Below are positions 18,101 to 42,467 of a DNA stretch of 64,000 bases, piece by piece. Origin of the DNA: Variovorax paradoxus. Its GTDB lineage: Bacteria > Pseudomonadota > Gammaproteobacteria > Burkholderiales > Burkholderiaceae_C. The DNA lies in assembly GCF_024734665.1 (NCBI RefSeq), contig NZ_CP102931.1, positions 1,796,001 through 1,860,000 on the forward strand. Reading direction: 5' to 3'. Below the pieces are notes generated by a model, which was not told where the DNA came from, did no database searches, and saw only the letters and a list, made by a program, of their open reading frames with translations. Made by a program: the position numbers and the translations under genes. Within the stretch, counting starts at the first letter, position 1. Each line of letters opens with the position of its first letter.

Positions 18101-19734
18101 CCGAGCTGGGGCCGGTCTCGAAGATCTATCACCTGTGGAGCGTGGACGACGAGCTGGCAGCGCCTTCGCAGTCGAGCGAGATACTGGAGCGTGGCTTCTT
18201 CAGCCTGCTGGCCCTGTCGCAGGCACTCGACAGCGCGTCGGCCGGCAGCGAGCGCAAGCTGGCGATCCAGGTTGTCACCAACCAGATGGAAGACGTGAGC
18301 GGGCTGGAGCCCCTGTGCCCCGAGAAGGCCACGCTGTTCAGCCTGGCCAAGGTGATCGGGCAGGAGTATCCGCACATCGACTGCCGCGTCATCGATGTGG
18401 TGCTGCCCACAGCCGGCAGCGATGCCGAGGCATGGCTGGTGAAGCAGCTCGCGGCCGACATGTCGGCGCGCAGCGATGAGCCGCTGGTGGCGTACCGTGG
18501 CCCTCACCGCTGGATCAAGGCCTACGAGCCTCTCGCATTGCCGGCGCCGGGCGCAGGGCCGCAGCAGCGGCTGCGCACCCACGGCGTGTACCTGATCACC
18601 GGTGGCCTTGGCGGTGTGGGCCTCTCCGTGGCGCGGCACCTCGCCAAGTCGTGGCAGGCAAAGCTGGTGCTGTTCGGACGCACGCCCTTGCCCGAGCGCA
18701 GCACCTGGGAGGCGCTGGCCGCATCGCCTGAGCAGCCCGCGGCACTGCGCCAGAAGCTGCTGCAGCTGCTCGAACTCGAAGCCCTTGGCGGCGAAGTGCT
18801 CGCGCTGTCCGCGGATGTGTCTGATGCCGCGCAGATGAAAGCAGCCGCCGCGCAGGCCCGGCTGCGCTTCGGCGCAATCCACGGCGTGATCCACGCGGCG
18901 GGCCACGCCAGCAGCGGGATGATCGGCAGGCGCACCCGCGCCATGGTCAACGCCGTGTTCGCGCCCAAGCTGCGCGGCACGCAGGCGCTGCTCGAAGCGG
19001 TGCGCGAAGACGCACTCGATTTCGTGCTCTTCTGTTCATCCATTTCCAGCATGGCCGGCGGCCTGGGCATGAGCGACTACGCCGCGGCCAACGCGTACCT
19101 CGACGCACTGGCCGCGCAGGTGCAGCGCAGTGCGCGACACGCGGTGTTCTCGGTCAACTGGGACGCCTGGCGCGACCTTGGCATGGCCGCCGGCATGGTG
19201 CTGCCCGAAGGCGTCGGCATGGACGGCCCCGAAGGCGCGCTGGCGCTGGAACGCATCGTCAACGGCCCGGCGTTCTCGCAGGTCGTGATCTCCACGACCG
19301 ACCTGGCGCAGCGCCTTGGCAAGCTCGACAGCGGCATGCTCGAGCTGATCGAGTCCGGCCCGTTGGCCCACGCCGCGCGCGCGGGCCGCCGCAACCATCC
19401 GCGCCCCGCGCTCGACACGCCCTACGTCGCGCCCGACGGCGACCTCGAGACCGGCCTTGCCGCCGTCTGGCAGGACATGCTGGGCATTACCGCCATCGGC
19501 ATCCACGACAACCTGTTCGAGTTGGGCGGCGACTCGCTGCTCGCCATCCAGATCCTGGCGCGCGTGCGCAAGGCTTACGAGGTCGAGCTGCATCCGGCTG
19601 CCTTCTTCAAGGCGCCAACCATCGCCGACCTGGCCCTGCTGGTCGAGACCCGGCTGATCGAAGAGATAGAGAACAGCGAACACGGCGACCCGGCCGATGC
19701 CGCCACACCGGACCGACTGTCCGCCACCGTCTGA
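15106..19734 (+). CDS. type I PKS module: KS-AT-KR-ACP
   Basis: Protein of 1542 residues. The ketosynthase has TACSTS (Cys192) and the two catalytic His motifs EAHGTGT and NVGHLDAA. The acyltransferase has GHSLGE (Ser640). The ketoreductase has GGLGGVG near 1166 and Ser/Tyr1325/Asn around MSDYAAANAY; the carrier has GGDSL (Ser1477). There is no dehydratase, enoylreductase or methyltransferase, so one extender is added and left as a beta-hydroxyl. The AT has IASH where malonyl enzymes usually have HAFH and methylmalonyl ones YASH, so a methyl-branched extender is possible. The product would be a 4-amino-3-hydroxy acid unit built on the residue from NRPS 1. Confidence 0.95.
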   Translation: MNTLNEQATQADAATGIEIAIVGMAGRFPGADDVDAFWRNIRDGVESIAGFTDEQLRAQGISQELLDDPAYVKAGVQFKGFDQFDAGFFGYSPREAEYLDPQQRIFLECAWAALEHAGCDAHTWPGKIGVYAGEGPNLYLMRHLLPAFGLGDGRGIADLLGLMSGNSGGSLCTRVAYKLNLRGPAVTVQTACSTSLAAVHTACQALLGYDCDMALAGGVWLNLLQDGGYLYQAGAILSPDGHCRAFDEKAAGTVIGSGAGLVALKRLDDALRDGDTIHAIIKGTAANNDGADKVGFTAPSVNGQAEVIRAAQLIAGVTAESVGYIEAHGTGTVLGDPIELAALTQAFRADSDRINYCAIGSVKTNVGHLDAAAGVTGLIKTVMALKHKTLPASLHFERPNPQIDFAASPFYVNAATKAWPAGATPRRAGVSSFGIGGTNVHVVLEEAPAAKPAESPSSWQVLPLSAQNAAALQEAGRQLGRHLEASADQSLADVAHTLQSGRRPLPLRAAIVANGHAMAAQTLLSPEGGFEQVTRAPATAPEVAFLFPGGGTQHANMGAALYRDDPVFRGEVDRCCALLNDAMGMDLRQLLYPAAGAEAAADQKLSCIEYTQPVLFIVEYSMARAWMARGVQPAVMLGHSLGEYVAACLAGVFSLEDALRIVTTRGRLMQSMPAGAMTAIALPEDELAPFLQAGCDIAAINGQQLCVLAGPLQAIEAAEKQLLASGLMPRRLHVAIASHSAMTESIVAELQQVVASVPRHAPRIPFISNVTGQPITAEQAVDPAYWGRHLRSTVRFADGLAALLGVAGRVVLEVGPGETLAGLARQHPMAESAAGIWASQAHPQQQVRNERQLASVTGALWCAGVEIDWAACRAGQPRRQVPLPTYPFQRQSYWIEAGTLEGGAKAVPAANAFYVPTWKRTEPLLAVHTPAPAGTCTLVFGETRSLTDSLIRHLHRDADTHPVVWVEQGPGFVEISPRHYAVRPGERADHEQVLRKVQAELGPVSKIYHLWSVDDELAAPSQSSEILERGFFSLLALSQALDSASAGSERKLAIQVVTNQMEDVSGLEPLCPEKATLFSLAKVIGQEYPHIDCRVIDVVLPTAGSDAEAWLVKQLAADMSARSDEPLVAYRGPHRWIKAYEPLALPAPGAGPQQRLRTHGVYLITGGLGGVGLSVARHLAKSWQAKLVLFGRTPLPERSTWEALAASPEQPAALRQKLLQLLELEALGGEVLALSADVSDAAQMKAAAAQARLRFGAIHGVIHAAGHASSGMIGRRTRAMVNAVFAPKLRGTQALLEAVREDALDFVLFCSSISSMAGGLGMSDYAAANAYLDALAAQVQRSARHAVFSVNWDAWRDLGMAAGMVLPEGVGMDGPEGALALERIVNGPAFSQVVISTTDLAQRLGKLDSGMLELIESGPLAHAARAGRRNHPRPALDTPYVAPDGDLETGLAAVWQDMLGITAIGIHDNLFELGGDSLLAIQILARVRKAYEVELHPAAFFKAPTIADLALLVETRLIEEIENSEHGDPADAATPDRLSATV

Positions 19735-19747
19735 AACAAGCACCGTC

Positions 19748-22700
19748 ATGCCCGAAATCCAGGATATCTCCGCACGCCGCGCCAGCCTGAGCGCCGAACA
19801 ACGCGCCAGGCTGAAAGAAAGACTGCGCGGTGCGCGCATGGCCGGCACGCGCGAGGCCGAGAGTGCCATTCCCCCGCGTCCGCAGAAGGACCGGGCGCCG
19901 CTGTCTTTTGCCCAGCGCCGGCAGTGGTTCCTGTGGAAGCTGGACCCGGCCCGCACCGCCTATCACCTGAGCGGTGGCCTCGTGCTCACGGGGCAACTGG
20001 ACACCGAGGCCCTGCGCGCGAGCATGCAGGCGCTGGTCGATCGCCACGAGTCGCTGCGCACCGTATTCCGCGAGGAAGGCGACGGCGAGGCGGAGCAGGT
20101 CATTCTTGAGGCCTTGACGGTTGAACTGCCGTGCATCGACCTGAGCACGCTCGACGCCGAGGCACGCGAGGCGGCCATCCAGCAGCAGGTGCGCAGCATT
20201 CGCACCGAGCCCTTCGACCTCACGCGCGGTCCGCTGATGCGCATCGTGCTGCTGAAGACCGGCGCGCAAACGCATCAGCTGCTGGTCGTGATGCACCACA
20301 TCGTGTCCGACGGCTGGTCCGTGCAGCTCACGCTGGACGAACTGGCTGCGCAGTACGCCGCGCGCGTGCAGGGGCAGCCAGCGGCGCAGCCCGCGTTGAC
20401 GGTGCAGTACGCCGACTACGCCGTCTGGCAGAACCAGTGGCTCGACGGCGGCGAGGGCGAACGCCAGCTCGCCTGGTGGCGCGATCACCTGGGTACCGAG
20501 CAGCCGGTGATATCGCTGCACACCGACCGCCCGCGCAACGCCGATGGCCGCTACGGCTCGGCGCGCGTCACCATCGCGCTGCCGGCCGACACCGTCGCGC
20601 GGCTGCGCCAGCAGGCCCAAGGGCAGGGCGCGACGCTGTTCATGGCGCTGCTCGCAGGCTTCAATGCGCTGCTGTTCCGGCACACGGGGCAGACCGATGC
20701 GCGCGTCGGCGTGCCGATTGCCAATCGCAACCGGGCGGAGACGGCGGGCGTCGTCGGCTTCTTCGTCAACACGCAGGTGCTGCGCTCGCAAATCGGCGCG
20801 CGCACGACGCTGGCCGAGTTGATGGTGCAGACACGCGACACGGCCATCGGCGCGCAGACCCATCAGGACCTGCCGTTCGAGCAACTTGTCGGTGCACTGC
20901 GGCCCGAACGCAGCCTGAGTGCCAACCCGCTGTTCCAGGTGATGTTCAACCACGTGCGGCGCGACCATCGCTCGCTGGCCGAATGGCCGGGCGTATCGGT
21001 GGAGCGTCTGGACTTCGAGGAGGAGGACGCGCAGTTCGAACTGACGCTGCAGACGCTGGAGCTCGAAGACGGTCGGGTCGATGCAACCTTTCTCTACGCG
21101 GCGGAGCTGTTTGACCGGGAGACGATCGAGCGGATGGCGGGGCATTACGTGGCGGTGCTGGAGGCATTGACTGCCCAGCCTGAGCTGGCAGTGGGTGACG
21201 TGGCGCTGGTGGGGGCTGCGGAGCGCGCACAGCTCGCAGCGTGGAGCGAGAACGCGCGCCGCCACGAAGGCGAGCAGCCGGTGCACCGCCAGATCGAGGG
21301 GCACGCGAAGCTCAAGCCGCTGGCGCCTGCCTTGATCTTCGGCGACGAAGCCCTGAACTATTCGGAACTCAATGCCCGGGCGAATCGCTTTGCCCACCGC
21401 CTGATCGCCTCGGGCGTGGGCCCCGATGTGCTGGTGGGGATCTGCGCGGAGCGCTCCACCGAGATGATGGTGGGCATCCTTGCCGTGCTCAAGGCAGGTG
21501 GTGCTTATGTACCCCTTGATCCTGAGTACCCCGCAGACCGTCTTTCCTACATGGTCGAAGACAGCGGCATCGCGTTGCTGCTGACCCAGAGCCATCTTCG
21601 CAATCTCATACCTAATGCCGACGCATTGCAGGTGCTGGAACTCGACACGCTCGATACCTCTGCCGAGTCCGACGCCGACCCGCAAGTCGCCCTGCACGGC
21701 GAACACCTCGCCTACGTCATCTACACCTCAGGCTCCACAGGCCGCCCCAAGGGCGCAGCCATCCGCCACAGTGCTCTCTTCAGCTGCATGGCCTGGATGC
21801 AGGAGTTCTACACCCTCGCAGGCGCTGACACGGTCCTGCACAAGGCCCCCTTCGGCTTCGACGTGTCCGTCTGGGAGATGTTCTGGCCATTGACCTCAGG
21901 GGCAAGACTGGTCATCGCCAACCCGGGCGATCACCGCGACCCGGTGCGCTTGGTCGAACTCATCCAGAAGCACCAGATCACGACGCTGAACTTCGTGCCC
22001 TCGATGCTGCAGGCCTTCCTGGCGTACGAGGGCATCGAAGCAACGACCAAACTCAAGCACATCATCTGCGGCGGAGAGTCCATGCCCGCGGCCACGCAGA
22101 GGGAAGCGCTGCAGCGCCTGAGCGGCGCCACGCTGCAGAACCTGTACGGCCCGACGGAGACGACGATCCACGTCACCCAGTGGACATGCCGGGACGACGG
22201 CAGCACGCAAGTGCCGATCGGCCGGCCAATCAGCGAGACGCAGGCGTATGTGCTGGACGGGAGCCTGAACGAAGTACCGGTGGGCGTGGCGGGCGAGCTG
22301 TACCTGGGTGGCATCAACCTCGCACGGGGATACCTGAAGCGACCAGGGCTGACGGCAGAGCGCTTCATCGCAGCGGCCAACGGAAGCAGGCTGTACCGCA
22401 CGGGCGATCTGGTGCGCTGGAACAACGAGGGCCAGCTGGAGTATCTGGGGCGCATCGACCATCAGGTGAAGGTGCGAGGCTTCCGCATCGAGCTGGGGGA
22501 GATCGAGGCGCAGTTGCAGGCGCAGCCGGAAGTCAGGGAAGCCGTGGTCGTTGCGAACGAAGGCCCTGCAGGAGCGAGGCTCGTGGGCTACGTCTCAGGG
22601 CAAGGAGTCGACACCGCCACGCTGCGAGAGCGCCTCGCAGAAGCACTGCCCGACTACATGGTCCCCAGCGTGATCGTGGTGTTGGAAGCCCTGCCACTGA

Positions 22701-25700
22701 ACGCCAACGGCAAGGTAGACCGCAAGGCACTGCCTGCACCGGAGTTCACGAGCGACAAGGCGTACGAGGCGCCCGAGGGCGAGATCGAGCAAGCGCTCGC
22801 AACGATCTGGGCCGAAGTGCTCGGCGTCGCCCGCGTGGGCCGCAACGACAACTTCTTCGAACTCGGCGGTGACTCCATCCTCAGCCTCAAGGTGGCGGCG
22901 CGCGCTGCCAGGGCCGGCGTGCAACTGAATCCCCGACAGGTGTTCGAACACCAAAGCCTGTCGCGCATCGCCCATGCCATCAGGATCGATCACGCTTCGC
23001 AAGCGCCGGCAATTCCCGTGCTGACGGCGTCGCAGCGCGTCGGCACCCTGGCACTCTCCCACGCGCAGACGCGCCAGTGGTTCCTGTGGCAGCTCGATCC
23101 CTCGAGCACCGCGTACCACATCAGCGGTGCACTGAAGCTGGAAGGCAAGCTCGATGTAGAGGCCGTGCGTGCGAGCTTCGACGCGCTGGTGCAGCGCCAC
23201 GAGTCCCTGCGCACCGTGTTCCGCGCGGATGCGCAAGGCATGGCCCGGCAACTGATCCGCGAAGCCGGAGCGCTGGACATCGCCGTGGTCGATCTCACGG
23301 CGCTGCACACCGGGCAGGAACGCGAAGCGCGCAGCACGGAAGAAGCCCTGCGCCTGAGCCACACGCCCTTCGACCTGGGCGAAGGCCCGCTGCTGCGCGT
23401 AGGCCTGATCCGCCTGGCACCCGAGGAGCACATGCTCGTCGTGGTGATGCACCACATCGTGTCCGACGGCTGGTCGATGCAGGTCATCGTCGACGAATTC
23501 GTGGCGCAGTACAGCGCACGCGTGCAAGGCTCGGTCGCGGCACTGCCTCCATTGCCGATCCAGTACGCCGACTACGCCGCATGGCAGCGCGACTGGCTGG
23601 AAGCCGGCGAGCGCGATCGCCAGCTGGCGTACTGGACGCAACACATCGGCACCGAGCAGCCCGTGCTGCAACTGCCCACCGACCACGCAAGAAAGGCCGA
23701 TGGCCGATACAGCGCCGTGCGGCATGGATTCGAACTGCCGGGCGACCTCGTGCAGCGGCTGCACCGGCGCCTGCAGGGCCAGGGCGCGACGCTGTTCATG
23801 GGTTTGCTCGCGGGCTTCCAGGTACTGCTCAGCCGCTATACCGGCGAGCCCGACATTCGCGTGGGCGTGCCGGTTGCCAACCGCCACCGCGCCGAGACCG
23901 AAAGCGTGATCGGCTTCTTCGTCAACACGCAGGTGCTGCGCAACGTGCTGGACGGCCGCGAGAGCCTGACGCAGGTGCTGGTGCGCGCCAAGAACGCCGC
24001 GCTCGGCGCACAGGCCCATCAAGATCTGCCGTTCGAGCAACTGGTGGAAGCGTTGCAGCCCGAGCGCAGCCTGAGCACCAGCCCGCTGTTCCAGGTCATG
24101 TTCAATCACCAGCGCGGCGACCTGAAGGCGCTGCAGAACCTGCCCGGCCTCACGCTGACCGAGTGCGATCTGGGCGCGCAGGCCGCGCAGTTCGAACTGG
24201 CGCTGGAAACCACGGAAAGCGCCGATGGCAGTGTGCGCGCGAGCCTGCGCTACGCGGCGGAGCTGTTCGAGCCACGGAGCATCGAGCACATGGCGGGCCA
24301 CTACCTCGCGGTGCTGTCCGCCCTGGCCGATCACCCCGAACAGCCGGTGGGCGACGTGGCATTGCTGGGCGTAGCCGAGCATGCGCAGCTGGCCGCATGG
24401 GGTGCGCGCAAGCAGGCGGCGGCAACGAGCGAGCCGATTCATCGGCTGATCGAGAAGCAGGTTCGTGCGCATCCCGAAGCACCTGCGCTGTCCTTCGGCG
24501 AGCAGACACTGAGCTACGCGGAACTCAACGCGCAGGCCAACCGCCTCGCACACCGGCTGATCGCCCTGGGCGTGCGGCCCGAGACCAAGGTGGGCATTGC
24601 GGTGGAGCGCTCCATCGAGATGGTGGTGGGCATTCTTGCGATCCTGAAGGCTGGCGGTGCCTACGTGCCGCTGGACCCGGAATATCCGGCCGACCGGCTG
24701 GCCTACATGGTCGGCGACAGCGGCATCGCCCTGCTGCTCACGCAGAGCCATCTGCAGGTGCCCGACACCGAAGCGCTGCAGCTGCTGGCGCTCGACACGC
24801 TCGCCCTGTCCGAAGAGCCGTCGCACGATCCGCAGGTCGAACTGCACGGCGAGAACCTCGCCTACGTCATCTACACCTCAGGCTCCACCGGCCGCCCCAA
24901 GGGCGCGCAGCTGTGCCATCGCAACGTGAGCCGCCTGCTGAGCGCCACCGATGCGTGGTTCGGCTTCGGCGCGGACGATGTCTGGACGATGTTCCATTCC
25001 TACGCCTTCGACTTCTCCGTGTGGGAGATCTTTGGCGCCCTGTGCACCGGCGGCAAGCTGGTGGTCGTGCCGTTCTGGGTGAGCCGCTCGCCCGAAGACT
25101 TTCTCCAGTTGTTGCGCACAGAGCGCGTGACCGTGCTCAACCAGACGCCCTCGGCCTTCGGCCAGCTGGCCAGCCTGGCCCAGGCCCATGAAGGCGGCCT
25201 GGCGCTGCGCACGGTGATCTTCGGCGGCGAGGCGCTTGATCCGCAGCGCCTGCGCGGGTGGATCGAGCACCACGGCGACGCCAGCCCGCAGCTGATCAAC
25301 ATGTACGGCATCACCGAGACCACGGTGCACGTAACCTGGCGGCGCATCACCGCAGCGGACGTCGGCGAGGCGCGCAGTCCGGTGGGCATCGCGATCCCGG
25401 ACCTGGGGCTTCGGGTGCTCGACGGGCAGCTCAACCCGGTGCCGCTGGGCGTGGCGGGCGAGCTGTACGTCTCGGGTGCCGGATTGGCGCGCGGTTACCT
25501 GAACCGCGAGGGCTTGACGGCAGAAAGATTCATCGCGGCAGAAGACGGAGAGCGGTTGTACCGCACGGGCGACCTGGTGCGCTGGAACGCGGAGGGCCAA
25601 CTGGAGTACCTCGGCCGCATCGACCACCAGGTCAAGGTGCGGGGCTTTCGCATCGAACTGGGGGAGATCGAGGCAGGGTTGCTGGCGCAACCGGAGGTGC

Positions 25701-26229
25701 GCGAAGCCGTGGTCGTTGCGAACGGCGGCCCCGCGGGTACGCGGCTGGTGGGCTATGTGTCGGGGCAAGACATCGACAGCGCCGTACTGCGCGAGCGTCT
25801 CGGCGAGGCGCTGCCCGACTACATGGTTCCCGCGGTGCTGGTGGTGCTCGACGCACTGCCGCTGAACGCGAACGGCAAGGTGGACCGCAAGGCGCTGCCG
25901 GCGCCGGAGTTCACTGCGTGCAGCGCGTACGAGGCGCCACGGGACGAGACCGAAGAGAAGCTCGCCGCCATCTGGGCGGAGGTGCTGGGTGTCGAGCGCG
26001 TGGGGCGCAACGACAACTTCTTCGAGCTTGGCGGGCACTCGCTGCTTTCCGCGCGGCTGGTGGCGCGCCTGCATGCCGCCATGCAAAGCGAACTCACGAT
26101 CCGCGACGTCTTCCAGTACCCGACCCTGGCCGCCATGGCCGCCCGGATCGCCGAGGCCCTTCGGGACAGCCCCGTGGTCCAGGCCCTTTCAGAAATCGAT
26201 TCGCTGATCGACAGCATGGAGACCGTTTG

Positions 26230-26230
<1 letters not shown>
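19748..26230 (+). CDS. NRPS 2: C-A-PCP-C-A-PCP
   Basis: Protein of 2160 residues with two modules. C1 has HHIVSDGW (183); A1 has the code DVWNIGLIHK and shares an identical core with NRPS 1; PCP1 is GGDSI (Ser1043). C2 has HHIVSDGW (1235); A2 reads DFWNIGMVHK, the standard Thr code; PCP2 is GGHSL (Ser2098). The first C domain would accept the PKS-extended chain. There is no epimerisation domain. The start ATG 19748 lies just after the PKS stop, and its own stop overlaps the next start (TGATG). The short N-terminal segment (1-40) may be a docking region. Confidence 0.95.
21829..22596 (+). repeat. identical 768-bp repeat, copy 2 (A-domain core)
   Basis: Identical partner of 13837-14604. Upstream of 21829 and downstream of 22596 the two genes differ at scattered, mostly synonymous positions, so the boundaries look like the ends of a gene-conversion tract within generally similar modules. 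Confidence 0.93.
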
Positions 26231-35205
<8,975 letters not shown>

Positions 35206-35209
35206 AGCC

Positions 35210-38200
35210 ATGGCTGCCATCCTTGAAACCACGAGTTCCGCTTTGCCGCTCAGTCCGGAGCAGCGCGCCATCTGGGCCCAGCATGGGGAACAGGCCGCGA
35301 CCGGCGCGCCCAAGCTCGTGTTGCTGGCCGATCTTGACGGCGAGCTCGATGCGGCGCGCCTGCAGGCAGCGGTGCAGTCGGTGGTGCAGGCCCATGTGGC
35401 CCTGCGCTCGGCTGTGTTGCAGGTGCCCGGCTTCCGGGGCCTGCGGCAACAGGCACTCGATGCGGTGGTCGCGCCGGGCCTGAAAAAAATTGATCTTCGC
35501 GGCAACGCCGACAGTGCGACCGCATTGGCCGACTGGATCGCCGTGTGCACGGAAGAGCCGCTGGATGTCGCGAGCGGCGCGCTGCTGCGCATCGGAATCG
35601 CCCGGCTCGGAGAAACACGGCACAAGCTATTGCTGGTTGCCAGCGTGTTCGCTGCGGACAAGGGCAGCCTGCAGGGCTTGCTGGATCAGATTGCCACGGC
35701 GTACCTGACGGGGCAGGTCGTCGATGCGGACGAGGTCTTCCAGTACGCGCAGTTCGTCGAATGGCGCCAGGAGCTCGACAGCGACGACGAAGCGGCCGAC
35801 GGGCGTGGCTACTGGCATGCCTACATCGACCGCGCAGACATGCTGCAGGCACCGCGCCTGAACGCCCGGGCGGACGGGGAGTGCGAAGGCACACCGACTC
35901 GCATCAGCCTCGCCCTTCCTCTTGACGCGGCGCTCGCCGCCCGCATGCAGGAAGTGGCCGGGCAGCTCGGGTGCGGCACAGACTCGCTGCTGCAGGCCGT
36001 TTGGTGGCTGCTCGTGGCCCGGCTGACGGGCCACCGGCCCTTCGTCGCCGGCTGGCAGAACGATTGCCGGCGCAACTACGAAGTGATGCAGGGAGCAGTG
36101 GGCGTCTTCGAGAAGATCCTGCCCGTGGTCGTGGACGTCGCGCCTGAAGAGCGCTTCTCCGACTGGGTCGGGCGCCTGGGCAAAACAGTCGAGGCGCATA
36201 CCGAGGCGCAGGAGTACTGGGCGATCGATGCGCCGCCGATCTCCGCGCACCTCGACGTGGGCTTCGGTTTCGACGAGGTGCCAGTGCGGTCGCACGGCGC
36301 CATGGCATGGTGTGTGGACGCCGCGCCCGGGCCGCAGCCTTGTTTTGAACTGGCCCTGCAGGTCGGCCAGGCCGGCCAGGCGTTCACGCTGTCCGTGCAT
36401 GCGGACGCATCGCGCTATTCACCGCAGGCCGTGGAACGGTTGCTGTGGCAGTACGGCACGCTGCTCGAGGATGCCGTGGCGCAGCCTCGCGCGCCGGTTG
36501 GCAGCCTCGCGCTGGTCGGTTCGCGCGAGCGCGAATTGCTGCTGCTCGCAGCCCGTGGCGAGAAGGCGGATTTCGGAACCCTCACGCTGGCCGAACAGGT
36601 CGCCGGCTGGGCGCAGACGACGCCGGACGCGCCCGCGCTGGAGGCAGGCGATGTGCTTCTGAGTTATCGCGAACTCGATGCGCGAATCAACCAGATGGCG
36701 CACTGGCTGCGAGCCCGGGGCGCCACGGCCGGAACGCTGGTGGCGCTCAACCTTCCGCGGTCGGCCGACTTGCTGGTGGCAATGTTCGCGAGCTGGCGCA
36801 TCGGGGCGGGCTACCTGCCGCTGGACCCCGAATGGCCTGCCGCACGCCGCCAGGCCGTGCTGGAAGACGCCGCGCCGTCGCTCGTGCTCCATGCCACCGG
36901 ATCGGCTTCGCCCGGCGATGCGCCGTGGCGGCAGGCGTCGCTCGGTGACATGGACCTCGATGGCCTTGCCGATAGCGCGCCGGCACACCAGCCTGCGATG
37001 CGGGACCTGGCTTATGTGCTCTACACCTCAGGTTCGACGGGAACGCCCAAGGGCGTGGTGATCGAGCAGGGGCAATTGCTCAATTACGTGGCGGCAGTGT
37101 CGTCGGCCATCGACCTGGGCCGCTGCCGTCGCTGGGCGCTCACCAGCTCGGTCGTCGCGGACCTGGGCAACACGGCGCTCTTCGGTGCGTTCCACAACGG
37201 CGCCTGCCTCGTCGTGGCGGGCCCCGGCGACGTGAAGGATGCGCGCGCTTTCGCGGGCTTTATGCGCGAATGCCGGATCGACGCACTCAAGATGGTGCCC
37301 TCCCACCTGGAGGCCTTGCTCGAGGACGAGGCACCGAAGCTGCCCGGCACGCTGGTGCTGGGCGGCGAGGCCGCACCGCGCTCACTCGTCGAGCGCATCG
37401 CCCGGCTTGCACCAGAAACTGTGGTCTACAACCACTACGGCCCCACTGAAACGACGGTGGGTGTGATGGTGCATCGTGTGCCGGCAGAAGGCGCCGCGTC
37501 TTCGGTACTGCCGCTGTCGCGCGTGCTGGCGAACAACCGCATCCATGTACTGGACGAGGCCTTGCGCGTGGTGCCGAGCGGTGCGCTGGGGGCGGTGTAT
37601 GTCGGCGGTGCGCAGCTGTGCCGCGGCTATCTGAACCGGGAAGTGGAAGGCGCTTTCGTGGCCGATCCATTCCAGCCCGGGCAAAAGCTCTACCGCACGG
37701 GCGACCTGGCTTGCGTGCTGCCCGAGGGTGGCATCCGCCTGGCAGGGCGGGCTGACGACCAGATCAAGATCCGGGGCTTTCGCGTCGAGCCGGCCGAGGT
37801 AGAGGCGGTGTTGCTGTCGCAACCCGGCGTACGGCAGGCCGTGGTGCTGGCGGTGTCGGGTGGTGGAGGCGACGCCGAGCTCCGGGCCTTCGTCGTGGCA
37901 GACGAGTTGCTTGCATCGGAGGCCGACCGTTCGGCGCTGACCGGGCAGCTGGGCATGCTGCTGCCCGCGCACATGGTGCCCGCACGCTGCACCTTCGTTG
38001 CGGAGTTCGCGCGGCTGTCGAACGGAAAAATCGATCGCCAGTCGTTGCTGCCCGCAGCACGTGTCGATGACCGGGAGCCGGTGGTGACGGCCCCGCGCGA
38101 CGCGCTCGAATCGGTGCTGGCGCAGTGCATGGCCAGCCTCGTTCAGCGCGACGTCATCGGCGTGGAAGACGACTTCTTCGAACTGGGCGGGCACTCGCTG

Positions 38201-38395
38201 CTCGTGATCAAGCTGGTGGCGCGCATCCGCAAGCTGCTGCGACTCGACATAGCGCCGGGGCTGGTGTTCGACCATCCCACCGTCGCCACGCTGGCGGCGG
38301 CACTTCGCGCGCTGGAGGAGCAGGACGTCGAGCGAATGGAACTGCTGGCGCACACGCATGAACAAGCTCGCCTCAAGGACTCAGGATCAGTTTGA
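35210..38395 (+). CDS. NRPS 4: interface domain-A(Asp)-PCP
   Basis: Protein of 1061 residues. Residues 1-445 have the outline of a condensation domain, but the HHxxxDG motif is replaced (SVFAADKG around 145-152; both His lost). This fits the inactive interface domains found before Asp-loading A domains whose Asp is beta-hydroxylated. The A domain code is DLTKVGHVGK (Asp651), the Asp code with Ile to Val. The PCP is GGHSL (Ser996). It starts four bases after the gene encoding the fused hydroxylase, which should act on its carrier-bound Asp. The alpha-hydroxycarboxylate formed would bind Fe(III). Confidence 0.94.
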   Translation: MAAILETTSSALPLSPEQRAIWAQHGEQAATGAPKLVLLADLDGELDAARLQAAVQSVVQAHVALRSAVLQVPGFRGLRQQALDAVVAPGLKKIDLRGNADSATALADWIAVCTEEPLDVASGALLRIGIARLGETRHKLLLVASVFAADKGSLQGLLDQIATAYLTGQVVDADEVFQYAQFVEWRQELDSDDEAADGRGYWHAYIDRADMLQAPRLNARADGECEGTPTRISLALPLDAALAARMQEVAGQLGCGTDSLLQAVWWLLVARLTGHRPFVAGWQNDCRRNYEVMQGAVGVFEKILPVVVDVAPEERFSDWVGRLGKTVEAHTEAQEYWAIDAPPISAHLDVGFGFDEVPVRSHGAMAWCVDAAPGPQPCFELALQVGQAGQAFTLSVHADASRYSPQAVERLLWQYGTLLEDAVAQPRAPVGSLALVGSRERELLLLAARGEKADFGTLTLAEQVAGWAQTTPDAPALEAGDVLLSYRELDARINQMAHWLRARGATAGTLVALNLPRSADLLVAMFASWRIGAGYLPLDPEWPAARRQAVLEDAAPSLVLHATGSASPGDAPWRQASLGDMDLDGLADSAPAHQPAMRDLAYVLYTSGSTGTPKGVVIEQGQLLNYVAAVSSAIDLGRCRRWALTSSVVADLGNTALFGAFHNGACLVVAGPGDVKDARAFAGFMRECRIDALKMVPSHLEALLEDEAPKLPGTLVLGGEAAPRSLVERIARLAPETVVYNHYGPTETTVGVMVHRVPAEGAASSVLPLSRVLANNRIHVLDEALRVVPSGALGAVYVGGAQLCRGYLNREVEGAFVADPFQPGQKLYRTGDLACVLPEGGIRLAGRADDQIKIRGFRVEPAEVEAVLLSQPGVRQAVVLAVSGGGGDAELRAFVVADELLASEADRSALTGQLGMLLPAHMVPARCTFVAEFARLSNGKIDRQSLLPAARVDDREPVVTAPRDALESVLAQCMASLVQRDVIGVEDDFFELGGHSLLVIKLVARIRKLLRLDIAPGLVFDHPTVATLAAALRALEEQDVERMELLAHTHEQARLKDSGSV

Positions 38396-38396
38396 T

Positions 38397-42449
<4,053 letters not shown>

Positions 42450-42467
42450 TCGCTGATGGATGGCCTG

